Assembly: GCF_004341505.2 (NCBI RefSeq)
Contig: NZ_SLYP02000001.1
Location: forward strand, 2,132,501 to 2,196,500
DNA: 64,000 nucleotides
From: Sphingomonas sp. JUb134
GTDB lineage: Bacteria > Pseudomonadota > Alphaproteobacteria > Sphingomonadales > Sphingomonadaceae
Direction: 5' to 3'
The position numbers were made by a program, and so were the translations under genes. Under the pieces are notes generated by a model. That model had not been told where the DNA came from. It worked only from the letters and a program-made list of their open reading frames with translations, and ran no database searches. Positions 1-7,896 of the stretch are shown here, piece after piece (the first letter of the stretch is position 1; each line of letters opens with the position of its first letter).

Positions 1-2019
1 CGCGACTTCGATCGTGAAGCCGCTCGCGACATCGACCGGCGCCGCCGGATAGACGCTGCACGTGTCAAAGACGTTGACGTTGTAGGCCGGGCCATTTGCC
101 GTCGCATCGGCGGTGAGCGGCAGTCGGAGCCACAGCGCCCCGCTCGGGCATCCGGTCAGCTCGGAAGAGGTCCGCGTGAGGAGGGCCGCGCGGCTGGTGT
201 CGAAGCTGCGCGCCGCCGCCGTCGCGTTGCCGGCGGCGTCGAAGGCCGCGGCGCGGATGGTCACGCCCGGCGTCAGGCTCAGCGGTGCCTTATAGACCTT
301 CGATCGCGCGGTCGGCGCCTTGCCGTCTAGCGTGTAGCGGATCGTGCCATGCGGCGCCTGGGTGCTCAGCGCGACCGTCGCGCTGTTCGCCCGCAGCGCC
401 TCGCCGCGGCTGCCCTGCACCTTGAAGTCGACGGCGAAGGCGCTGTCCGCCACCTCCAGGCCCGAACGCTTCCAGCGCGCGATCTGCGGTCCGACGCGCT
501 CCAGGAAGCCGCCGAAGTCGCGCTTGCCCTTGGGCGACCAGTTGATCTCCGCCAGCGCCGCCGCGCGCGGGAACAGCGCGTGCTGCACCTGATAGGGCGT
601 CACCAGATACTCGCTCCAGGCATTGGCCTGTGCGCCCAGCACATGCTTGGCCTTGTCGCCGGCAATCCCCGCCGGCATCGGATCGTAGCGGTACACGCTC
701 TCGAGCGACTGGATGATGATGCGGCCCGGCGGCTCGTCGCCCCGGTCGCTCTGCAGGCTGTCGAAATAGAGGGTAGGCGCCGGCGAGAGCACCACGTCAT
801 GGCCGAGGTTCGCCGCCTGGATCGCGCCCTTCTCGCCGCGCCACGACATCACCGAGGCCGACGCCGGCACGCCGCCTTCCAAGATCTCGTCCCAGCCGAT
901 CAGCCGCCGGCCCCTGCTTGCCAGATACGTGCCGAACTGCTCGATCAGCCAGCTCTGCAACTGGTTCTCGCTCTTCAGGCCCAGCGCCTTGATCTGCGCC
1001 TGCACCTCGGGGGAACGCTCCCACTGGTCCTTGACCGCCTCGTCGCCGCCCAGGTGGATGTAGGTGCCGGGGAAGACGGCCATTAGCTCGTCCAGCACGT
1101 TCTTCACGAACTCTACGCCCTTAGGGCCGGGGTTCAGGAGATAGGGGTTGATGCCCCAGTCCGGCGACACCTCGGGCCGATCGCCCAGCACGCCGAGTTC
1201 GGGATAGGCCGCAACCAGCGCCTGCGCATGACCCGGAAGGTCGATTTCCGGCACGATGGTGATGCCGCGCTCCGCCGCATAGGCGACCAGCTGCTTGAGT
1301 TCGTCTTGGGTATAGAAGCCGCCGACCTTCGCCCCCGGCGCCCCGCCCGACGAAGGTGGGGTGCGCCAGGCGCCGACCTCGGTCAGCTTGGGATAGCGCT
1401 TCACCTCGAAGCGCCATCCCTGGTCGTCCGTCAGGTGGAGGTGCAGCGTGTTGAGCTTCACCGAAGCCATCTGGTCGACGATGGTGCGGATGGCCTCCAG
1501 CGTGATGAAGTGCCGCGTGGTGTCGATCATCAAGCCGCGCCAGGCAAAGCGGGGCGCGTCCTCGATCGTGACGGCATCGACCTTCACCGGCTTGCCGAAC
1601 GCGCGGTCGGGGCTCAGCAACTGCGCGAGCGTCATCGCGCCATAGAGAAGGCCGCGGTCGCCCGATGCGGCGATGCGGATGCCGCTGGCGCTCACCGTCA
1701 GTCGGTACGCCTCTTCTCCCGCGATCGCCGGCTCGCGCACCAGCGCAATCGGGGCCTCGCCGCTCGTCTGCGAAAGTGCCAGGCCGCGTTCGGTGCGGAC
1801 ATGCGCGATCAGCATCCGCGCCGCGGCCTCGGCTGCGGTGTCGCCGGAAGGCGTGGCGATCGCAGCGCCATCACGAACGGTGAAGCTGGCGCTGCCGGAA
1901 ACGACCGAAGCCGGCAGGGGTACCAGCGGCAGCGGACCCGCCAGGGCCGGCGTGGCCGTGCCGAGAAGCAGAAGTACGGTGAGCACCTGCCGCCCGGATC
2001 GAGCGAAACCTGCTGCCAT
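1..2019 (-). CDS. Beta-N-acetylhexosaminidase, GH20 (3' end cut by window)
   Basis: Exported glycosidase that removes terminal beta-linked GlcNAc/GalNAc from glycans. The frame is open from the ATG at 2019 to base 1 (673 codons) with no stop, so the C-terminus lies outside the window. An N-terminal signal peptide (hydrophobic LTVLLLLG then Ala-rich) is followed by a GH20b-like domain and the catalytic barrel. The family signature HLGGDE is present, with the catalytic Asp-Glu pair at D326-E327. After the barrel comes a chitobiase-type C-terminal region (about residues 530-673). It diverges from the GntR regulator at 2249, which probably controls it. With the NagE/F/A operon nearby, the released GlcNAc would be taken up by the PTS. 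Specificity for chitobiose versus N-glycan antennae cannot be read from sequence. Confidence 0.93.
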   Translation of the reverse strand, partial: MAAGFARSGRQVLTVLLLLGTATPALAGPLPLVPLPASVVSGSASFTVRDGAAIATPSGDTAAEAAARMLIAHVRTERGLALSQTSGEAPIALVREPAIAGEEAYRLTVSASGIRIAASGDRGLLYGAMTLAQLLSPDRAFGKPVKVDAVTIEDAPRFAWRGLMIDTTRHFITLEAIRTIVDQMASVKLNTLHLHLTDDQGWRFEVKRYPKLTEVGAWRTPPSSGGAPGAKVGGFYTQDELKQLVAYAAERGITIVPEIDLPGHAQALVAAYPELGVLGDRPEVSPDWGINPYLLNPGPKGVEFVKNVLDELMAVFPGTYIHLGGDEAVKDQWERSPEVQAQIKALGLKSENQLQSWLIEQFGTYLASRGRRLIGWDEILEGGVPASASVMSWRGEKGAIQAANLGHDVVLSPAPTLYFDSLQSDRGDEPPGRIIIQSLESVYRYDPMPAGIAGDKAKHVLGAQANAWSEYLVTPYQVQHALFPRAAALAEINWSPKGKRDFGGFLERVGPQIARWKRSGLEVADSAFAVDFKVQGSRGEALRANSATVALSTQAPHGTIRYTLDGKAPTARSKVYKAPLSLTPGVTIRAAAFDAAGNATAAARSFDTSRAALLTRTSSELTGCPSGALWLRLPLTADATANGPAYNVNVFDTCSVYPAAPVDVASGFTIEVA

Positions 2020-2055
2020 TGGATTCTCCCCCGTTAGATCGGACGTTCCGCGCCC

Positions 2056-2084
2056 TGGTCTTGTAACTGTGTAACCAATATAAG
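2056..2084 (+). promoter_or_regulatory. Candidate promoter/operator between GH20 and the GntR gene
   Basis: The 229-bp gap (2020-2248) separates two divergent genes. It holds a weak -35 (TGGTCT, 2056-2061), 17 bp, then a good -10 (TATAAG, 2079-2084) reading toward the GntR gene. The spacer contains two TGTAAC words (2062-2067 and 2070-2075), the second running into ACCAAT (2074-2079). TGTAAC and ACCAAT also occur, in another order, in the promoter spacer of the nag operon near 12667-12683. A shared GntR operator is an inference. Confidence 0.35.
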
Positions 2085-2248
2085 TCCTACGGCGCAACAG
2101 CGCTGTTCCAGCACGGCTGAATGCCGTCGATGGGAGGGACCCGTGCCGGCAATACCATTGCAGGACCGGGCCGGTTGCTCCCCGCTTCCGCTTACGATAG
2201 CTCTTCGCCGGCGCGGCGCGAACGGGTGCCGCTGGGGGGAGTGTAAGA

Positions 2249-2986
2249 ATGGCCTTTTCGGATCAGGTGGGACGGTTTCGGGACGACAATCCGTCGCCGC
2301 TGTACCTGCAACTTCAACAATTGATCCGGGACGGCATCAGCAAGCAACTGCTCGCCCAGGGCGATGCGATCCCGCCGGAGCGCGACCTCGCGACCGAATA
2401 CAGCGTGTCCCGCATCACCGTCCGCAAGGCGATCGAGGGTCTCGTCGAAGAAGGGCTGCTCACGCGCCGGCGCGGCGCCGGCACCTTCGTCGCCGGCCGC
2501 GTCGAAAAGAGCTTCTCCAAGCTCTCCTCCTTCTCGGAGGATATGGCCGCGCGCGGCCGCACCGCCAGCAGCAGCTGGATCTCGCGTGCCGCCGGCATCG
2601 TAAATCCCGAAGAGGCGCTGGCGCTCGGTCTTTCGCCCGGTGCGCCGGTGCTGCGCTTCAACCGCCTGCGATTTGCAGACGAGGTGCCGATGGCGTTGGA
2701 ATATTCCACCATCGCGGGATATTGCCTGCCCTCGGTCGAGGCGGTGGGCGACTCCCTCTATGCGGCGCTGGACGCCGCCGGCAACCGGCCCGTGCGCGCG
2801 CTTCAGCGGCTGCGTGCCGTCCCCTTCGGCGCGGAGCAGGCGCGGATGCTGGAGGTCGATGCCGGTGCGCCCGGGCTGCTGATCGAGCGCCACGGCTTCC
2901 TGCGCGACGGTCGCGCGGCGGAATTCACCCGTTCCTACTATCGCGGCGACGCCTATGACTTCGTGGCGGAACTAAGCGACCTCTGA
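2249..2986 (+). CDS. GntR-family (HutC subfamily) regulator with UTRA domain, probable GlcNAc-responsive repressor
   Basis: DNA-binding regulator of 245 residues. An N-terminal winged helix (about 13-80) carries the family pattern PERDLATEYSVSRITVRKAI. It is followed by a UTRA effector domain (about 95-235) of the kind that binds sugar phosphates or other small metabolites. A purine-rich GGGGGAGTG lies just before the ATG. It is divergent from a GH20 hexosaminidase and 58 bp upstream of a GH2 gene; the nag operon lies about 3 kb further on. In several proteobacteria and actinobacteria GntR/UTRA proteins (NagQ, NagR, DasR types) sense GlcN-6-P or GlcNAc-6-P, so that role is likely by context. 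The effector itself is not visible in the sequence. Confidence 0.88.
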   Translation: MAFSDQVGRFRDDNPSPLYLQLQQLIRDGISKQLLAQGDAIPPERDLATEYSVSRITVRKAIEGLVEEGLLTRRRGAGTFVAGRVEKSFSKLSSFSEDMAARGRTASSSWISRAAGIVNPEEALALGLSPGAPVLRFNRLRFADEVPMALEYSTIAGYCLPSVEAVGDSLYAALDAAGNRPVRALQRLRAVPFGAEQARMLEVDAGAPGLLIERHGFLRDGRAAEFTRSYYRGDAYDFVAELSDL

Positions 2987-3044
2987 AGGTCGTCCGCCGT
3001 TCGTGACCCGTGCGGCCTTCGCGCCGCCATCCGGAGGATTTTGC

Positions 3045-5945
3045 ATGCACCGACGCCAGCTTCTGGCGGGGGGCGCAGGGCTCGGTGCCCTGATCGCCAC
3101 CCATCCGCAGCGCGCCTTGGCGGCGCCCGCCAAGCGGCTCGGCCACGACGGCTTCCCGATGCCGCAGCCCGCCCGCACGCTGCCGCAGCCGCTGCTGGTG
3201 CAGGATCCGTCACGCACCTTGCTCGAACGCGGCTGGCGCTTTCACGAGGGCGATGTGGTCCCGCCGATGCCGGACACCCACAACGCCACCTACCTGAGCG
3301 TGAAGGCCGGGAACGCGCTCGGCGCCGCCGCCATGACCTTCGACGATTCCGATTGGAAGGCGGTGCGGCTGCCGCACGACTGGGCGGCTGCCCAGCCGTT
3401 CCTGGAGACCGCCAACGTATCGCAGGGCTACCGCCCGCGCGGCATCGCCTGGTACCGCCGTACGCTCCAGCTCGACCCCGCGGACCGCGGCAAGACCATC
3501 GAGCTGCACTTCGACGGCATTGCCACCAACGCCACCATCTGGGTCAACGGCAGCACGGTCGCGCACAACTGGTCGGGCTACAACAGCGTCCACATCGACC
3601 TGACGCCCTTCGCCCGCTTTGGCGACGAGACCAACGTCATCGCGATCCGCGTCGATGCGAACGCGATGGAAGGCTGGTGGTACGAGGGTGCGGGCCTCTA
3701 TCGCCACGCCTGGCTGGTGCGCCGCGCACCGGTCGCGATCGTAACCGACGGCGTCCACTGCGATCCTCGCAAGGGAGAGGACGGCCGATGGCAGGTGCCC
3801 GTCACGGCGACGCTCGCGAACACGGGCCGCGATCCGGCGAGTGTCACCGTCGAGGCGTTGCTGCTCGACCCTGATGGAAAGACCGTCGCCAGCGGGCGCG
3901 CCGACGCAAGCGTGCCGGTGCTCCAGCAGGCCGAAGCGACGCTGAAGCTCGACGCGGGCAACTCCCAACTATGGTCGGTCGAGACGCCGACGCTCTACAC
4001 CGTCGTCACGCGCGTGCTGCGCGACGGCTCTCCGGTGGACGAGCGCCGCACGCCGGTGGGCTTTCGCACCATCCGCTTTGATGCCGACCGCGGCTTCTTC
4101 CTCAACGACCAGCCGGTCAAGCTGAAGGGCGTCTGCTTGCACCAGGACCATGCCGGCGTCGGCGTGGCCGTGCCGGATGCGCTGATCGCCTGGCGTCTCG
4201 AGCGGCTGAAGGCAATGGGCTGCAACGCCATCCGCTGCACCCACAATGCCCCCAATGCCGAGCTGCTCGATCTGTGCGACCGCATGGGCTTCCTCGTCAT
4301 GGACGAGAACCGGCACTTCAATCCTGCGCCCGATTACATGGAGCAGCTCGAATGGCTGGTGCGGCGCGACCGCAATCACCCGAGCGTGATCCTGTGGTCG
4401 GTCTTCAACGAAGAGCCGATGCAGGGCACGGAAGCGGGCGTGGAGATGGTGCGCCGCATGGCGGCGACCGTCCATCGCCTCGACGGCGCCCGGCCCGTCA
4501 CCGCCGCGATGAACGGCTCCTTCTACGATCCGGTCAACGTCTCGACGGTCGTTGATGTGATGGGCTTCAACTATTATCAGGCGGACTATGATCGCTTCCA
4601 CCAGCTGAACCCCACCAAGCCGATCACCAGCTCGGAAGACACCAGCGCGTTCGAGACGCGCGGCGCCTATGAGAGCATCCCCGCCGGTCACGTCATCACC
4701 TCTTATGACGAGGAGGCTGCGAGCTGGGGCGGCACCCACCGCGACACCTGGCGAGAGATCGCCAAGCGCCCGTTCGTCGCGGGCGGGTTCGTCTGGACCG
4801 GCTTCGACTATCATGGCGAGCCGACGCCTTATGACTGGCCGACCATCGCCAGCTTCTTCGGCATCCTCGACCTGTGCGGCTTCCCGAAAACCGCCTTCGA
4901 CATCCACCGCGCCCACTGGATCGACGACGAGGCGGTGGTCGGCATCGCGCCTCACTGGACCTGGCCGGGCAGGGAGGGCCAGACGATCCCAGTCTTCGTC
5001 AGCAGCAACGCCGAAACCGTGCTGTTGCGCCTGAACGGCCGCGACCTGGGCGTGCAGAAGGTGGACCGCATCATGGGCAACGAATGGCAGGTCCCGTACC
5101 AGCCCGGCCGGATCGAGGCGCTGGCGATGCGGGGCGGCAAGGTGGTGGCGACCGCCGTCCACGAGACCGCCGGCGCACCCGTCGCTCTGCGGCTCACGCC
5201 CGCGCGCACGGTCATGGCGGGGGATGGCGAGGATGTGCAGCCGATCACCGTCGATGCGATCGATGCCCGCGGCCGCCACGTGCCGACCGTCAACCAAATG
5301 GCGCAGTTCACCGTTGAGGGTGCCGAGATCATCGGCGTCGGCAACGGCGATCCCAACAGCCACGAGCCCGAGCATGGCGACCGCCGCTCGCTGTTCAACG
5401 GTCTCGCGCAGCTGATCGTGCGGGCAGCACCGGGCAAGGGGACCATCACCCTTAGCGCCACGGCGGACGGGCTCAAGCCGGCGCGCCTGACGATCAGCCG
5501 ACTCGCAACCCAGGCGCCGCCGCAGGTGCCGGTCACCCCGCCGACGATGACGATCGGCGAGTGGCGTCGCTCGCCCGCGATGGCCGAGCGACCCGACCCC
5601 GCGATCGCGCCGCCGGACGGGGACAACAACAGCTGGGCCTTCGTCCGCAGTGGCACGCCCACGCGACCCGAGGCGAGCGCCGGCTGGCGCGTCTATCGCG
5701 CAGCCTTCCGCCCGTGGAAGCGAGTGGGGGCAGAGGGCGGCACGATCCGCTTCGACAGCATCGGCGGCACCGCCGAGCTCTGGCTCGACGGCCAGAAGCT
5801 CGCAACCAAGGCAAGTGCCGCGCCCGGCCCGCTGGTGGCGGACATCCCCGCCGGCACCGGCCCACGCCGCGTCGCCCTGCTGGTCTCCGCCCCCGCCAAC
5901 AGCCCCTCGGGCATCCTGGGCAAGGTGACGGTCACCACCCGCTAA
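3045..5945 (+). CDS. Exported glycoside hydrolase family 2 enzyme (beta-galactosidase-like, DUF4982-type architecture)
   Basis: A 966-residue retaining glycosidase. The ATG at 3045 is chosen because CCGGAGGATT precedes it; a GTG at 3003 is possible but has no ribosome site. The N-terminus MHRRQLLAGGAGLGALIA resembles a Tat signal (RR then a hydrophobic run), so the enzyme is probably periplasmic or outer-membrane linked. Order: GH2 sugar-binding domain (about 60-230), Ig-like domain, then the TIM barrel. The acid/base Glu is E456 in FNEEP; the nucleophile is probably E531 in ITSSEDTSAFETRG. An Ig-like/DUF4982 region and an extra C-terminal beta domain follow. It is likely co-transcribed with the GntR gene. 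Beta-galactosidase is the most likely activity; beta-mannosidase or beta-glucuronidase are alternatives. Confidence 0.87.
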   Translation: MHRRQLLAGGAGLGALIATHPQRALAAPAKRLGHDGFPMPQPARTLPQPLLVQDPSRTLLERGWRFHEGDVVPPMPDTHNATYLSVKAGNALGAAAMTFDDSDWKAVRLPHDWAAAQPFLETANVSQGYRPRGIAWYRRTLQLDPADRGKTIELHFDGIATNATIWVNGSTVAHNWSGYNSVHIDLTPFARFGDETNVIAIRVDANAMEGWWYEGAGLYRHAWLVRRAPVAIVTDGVHCDPRKGEDGRWQVPVTATLANTGRDPASVTVEALLLDPDGKTVASGRADASVPVLQQAEATLKLDAGNSQLWSVETPTLYTVVTRVLRDGSPVDERRTPVGFRTIRFDADRGFFLNDQPVKLKGVCLHQDHAGVGVAVPDALIAWRLERLKAMGCNAIRCTHNAPNAELLDLCDRMGFLVMDENRHFNPAPDYMEQLEWLVRRDRNHPSVILWSVFNEEPMQGTEAGVEMVRRMAATVHRLDGARPVTAAMNGSFYDPVNVSTVVDVMGFNYYQADYDRFHQLNPTKPITSSEDTSAFETRGAYESIPAGHVITSYDEEAASWGGTHRDTWREIAKRPFVAGGFVWTGFDYHGEPTPYDWPTIASFFGILDLCGFPKTAFDIHRAHWIDDEAVVGIAPHWTWPGREGQTIPVFVSSNAETVLLRLNGRDLGVQKVDRIMGNEWQVPYQPGRIEALAMRGGKVVATAVHETAGAPVALRLTPARTVMAGDGEDVQPITVDAIDARGRHVPTVNQMAQFTVEGAEIIGVGNGDPNSHEPEHGDRRSLFNGLAQLIVRAAPGKGTITLSATADGLKPARLTISRLATQAPPQVPVTPPTMTIGEWRRSPAMAERPDPAIAPPDGDNNSWAFVRSGTPTRPEASAGWRVYRAAFRPWKRVGAEGGTIRFDSIGGTAELWLDGQKLATKASAAPGPLVADIPAGTGPRRVALLVSAPANSPSGILGKVTVTTR

Positions 5946-5975
5946 GCGACCATCGCGCGCTTTCCCTCCCACGTG

Positions 5976-5998
5976 CCCCGGCGGAGGCCGGGGCCCAG
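5976..5998 (+). repeat. Intergenic palindromic repeat, module A (copy 1)
   Basis: A near-palindrome of the form CCCCGGCGnAGGCCGGGG followed by CCCAG. Related copies occur at 29930-29952 and 36222-36244, always between genes. It lies 31 bp after the GH2 stop codon and could act as an mRNA 3' stabiliser or terminator. It resembles REP-like elements common in sphingomonad and caulobacter genomes. Confidence 0.7.
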
Positions 5999-6070
5999 TT
6001 GGGATAGCCTCAGCGATCTACGCAGGACGCGCACAAGCGCACTTACAGCTGGTGCGTCTGAAGACCCTGG

Positions 6071-6090
6071 GCTCCTGCCTTCGCAGGAGC
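6071..6090 (+). repeat. Intergenic palindromic repeat, module B (copy 1)
   Basis: Inverted repeat GCTCCTGC / GCAGGAGC with a 4-base loop, followed by AC. It lies 73 bp after module A in the same orientation. The same A-then-B order appears at 29930-30016, so A and B seem to travel as one composite element. Confidence 0.7.
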
Positions 6091-6129
6091 ACGGAGGGGG
6101 CGGACCGGCACCCGATCTTCGACGGCTAC

Positions 6130-6163
6130 AAAAGGGGCGGCCCCGCAATCGCGGCGCCGCCCC
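6130..6163 (-). terminator. Rho-independent terminator of the nag operon
   Basis: Read on the minus strand, a GC-only stem (GGGGCGGC pairing with GCCGCCCC) is followed at once by TTTT. It sits about 20 bp beyond the NagE stop codon and closes the long minus-strand operon. Confidence 0.8.
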
Positions 6164-6183
6164 GTAGATCGGTTCCACGAACC

Positions 6184-7896
6184 TCAGCGCGCGAGCAGCA
6201 CGTCCAGCTTGCCCGGCGCAACCACCAGGTGCGCGACGCCTTCCGCTGGCAGCGCGACCGCGCGCACGCCAAGCGCCGCCAGCGCCGCCTGCTCCGCGCC
6301 GCCGTTCTCGGCCAGCTCCACCCGGATGCGGTTGCCGTGCACACTGACCGCGCAGACGTTCTCCACGCCGCCTAGCGCGGCGACCAGCGCAGGCGCCAGC
6401 CGCGCGTCGCCGGCCTCGGCGACTGCCGCCTCGGTGGGTGCAAGCGCGATCGGCATCGCCAGCGCGTCGCGGATCTCGACCGCGACCACGTCCGCGATCG
6501 GCCCCAGCACGACCTGCACCGCCTTGTCCGACGGCCGGATCACGCCCCGCGCGCCCAGCGCCTTCAGCGCAGGCTCGTCCACCTTCGCCTGATCCACGAC
6601 GATCAGCCGCAGCCGCGTCGTGCAGGCGCCGACCTCGCGGAGATTGGCGGCACCGCCCAGCGCCTGCGCGAACGCAGCGCCCCGTCCGCCTGCGGCGACC
6701 GGCGCAATCGCTGCGGCGCCCGGCACTTCCGGCTCCCGGCCCGGCGTCTTCAGGTCGAAGCGGCGGATCACGAAGCTGAAGATGCCGTAGTAGAGGGCGA
6801 AATAGACCAGCCCCACCGGGATCAGCATCAGCGGCCGGGTCGATTTGCCGTAGTTCAGCGCATAATCGAAGAAGCCGGCCGAAAAGCCGAAGCCCAGCTT
6901 CACGCCCACCACGTCCATCAGCGCCATCGACAGGCCGGTCAGCACCGCGTGCACCGCGTAGAGCACCGGCGCCAGGAACATGAAGCTGAACTCGATCGGC
7001 TCGGTCACCCCCGTCAGCATCGAGGTTAGCGCCAGGCTGAACAACATGCCGCCCACCGCCTTGCGCCGCTCCGGCAGTGCCGTGCGATACATGGCGAGGC
7101 ACGCCGCCGGCAGGCCGAACATCATGACCGGGAAGAAGCCGGCCATGAAGCTGCCCGCAGTGGGGTCGCCGGCAAAGAAGCGCCGCAGGTCGCCGTTCGC
7201 GCCCTCGAAATCGCCCAGCACGAACCAGAAGACGTTGTTCAGGATGTGGTGCAGCCCGGTCACCAGCAGCAGCCGGTTGAAAAGGCCGAAGAGGAACAGG
7301 CCCACGCCGCCGGCATTGGCGATGCCGTGGCCCATGGTGTCGATACCGCTGCTCAGCGCCTGGAAGCTCGTGCCGACGATCACCGCCAGCACCAGCCCCG
7401 CAACCCCGCTCACGATCGGCACGAACCGCCGACCGCCGAAAAAGGCGAGATACTCGGGCAGCTTGATGCCCGAAAACCGATTGTAGAAGATCCCGCCGAC
7501 GAGGCCGGAGAGAATGCCGATCGGCACGTCGAGCCGCGCGATCGCCTTGGCCTTCCAGGCCGCGCTCGCGATCTCGGCGGTGGCCGCGTCCATGCCCTGG
7601 GTCGCGTCGCCTGACACGATCAGCAGCACCTTGGCCGCCTCGGTCGCCACCAGGAAGCAGACGATGCCGGCGAGACACGCCGCGCCATTGCCGTCCCGGG
7701 CATAGCCGGTGGCGACCCCGATCGCGAACAGCAGGCCCAGGTGCGAGAACAGCGCATCGCCGGCCGCGCTCAGGAACGCGATGCCGAGCAAGTCGGGCTG
7801 CCCCAGGCGGAGCAGCAGCCCCGCCACCGGCAGCACCGCGATCGGCAGCATCAGTGCGCGGCCGAGCGGCTGCAGCGCTTCCAGGATCGACTTCAT
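6184..7896 (-). CDS. nagE: PTS N-acetylglucosamine permease, EIIC with EIIB and a second degenerate EIIB-like domain
   Basis: Inner-membrane permease (570 residues) that imports GlcNAc and phosphorylates it to GlcNAc-6-P. Residues 1 to about 390 are the multi-spanning EIIC domain, with conserved LHHILNN and the GVTEPIEFSFMFLAP segment typical of the glucose/GlcNAc family. An EIIB domain follows with the phospho-cysteine C425 in GACTTRLR. A second EIIB-like repeat occupies about 490-570; the aligned position is His (H520 in VSVHGNRIR), so it cannot carry the usual phospho-Cys. No EIIA is attached: that domain is on NagF. The start overlaps the NagF stop (ATGA), so the two are translationally coupled. 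The ATG at 7896 begins MKSILEALQPLGRALMLPIA, the family's normal N-terminus. Confidence 0.93.
   Translation of the reverse strand: MKSILEALQPLGRALMLPIAVLPVAGLLLRLGQPDLLGIAFLSAAGDALFSHLGLLFAIGVATGYARDGNGAACLAGIVCFLVATEAAKVLLIVSGDATQGMDAATAEIASAAWKAKAIARLDVPIGILSGLVGGIFYNRFSGIKLPEYLAFFGGRRFVPIVSGVAGLVLAVIVGTSFQALSSGIDTMGHGIANAGGVGLFLFGLFNRLLLVTGLHHILNNVFWFVLGDFEGANGDLRRFFAGDPTAGSFMAGFFPVMMFGLPAACLAMYRTALPERRKAVGGMLFSLALTSMLTGVTEPIEFSFMFLAPVLYAVHAVLTGLSMALMDVVGVKLGFGFSAGFFDYALNYGKSTRPLMLIPVGLVYFALYYGIFSFVIRRFDLKTPGREPEVPGAAAIAPVAAGGRGAAFAQALGGAANLREVGACTTRLRLIVVDQAKVDEPALKALGARGVIRPSDKAVQVVLGPIADVVAVEIRDALAMPIALAPTEAAVAEAGDARLAPALVAALGGVENVCAVSVHGNRIRVELAENGGAEQAALAALGVRAVALPAEGVAHLVVAPGKLDVLLAR

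Noticed and set aside
3969..5972. 667-residue minus-strand ORF opposite the GH2 gene
   Set aside because: Shadow of a clear GH2 catalytic domain.
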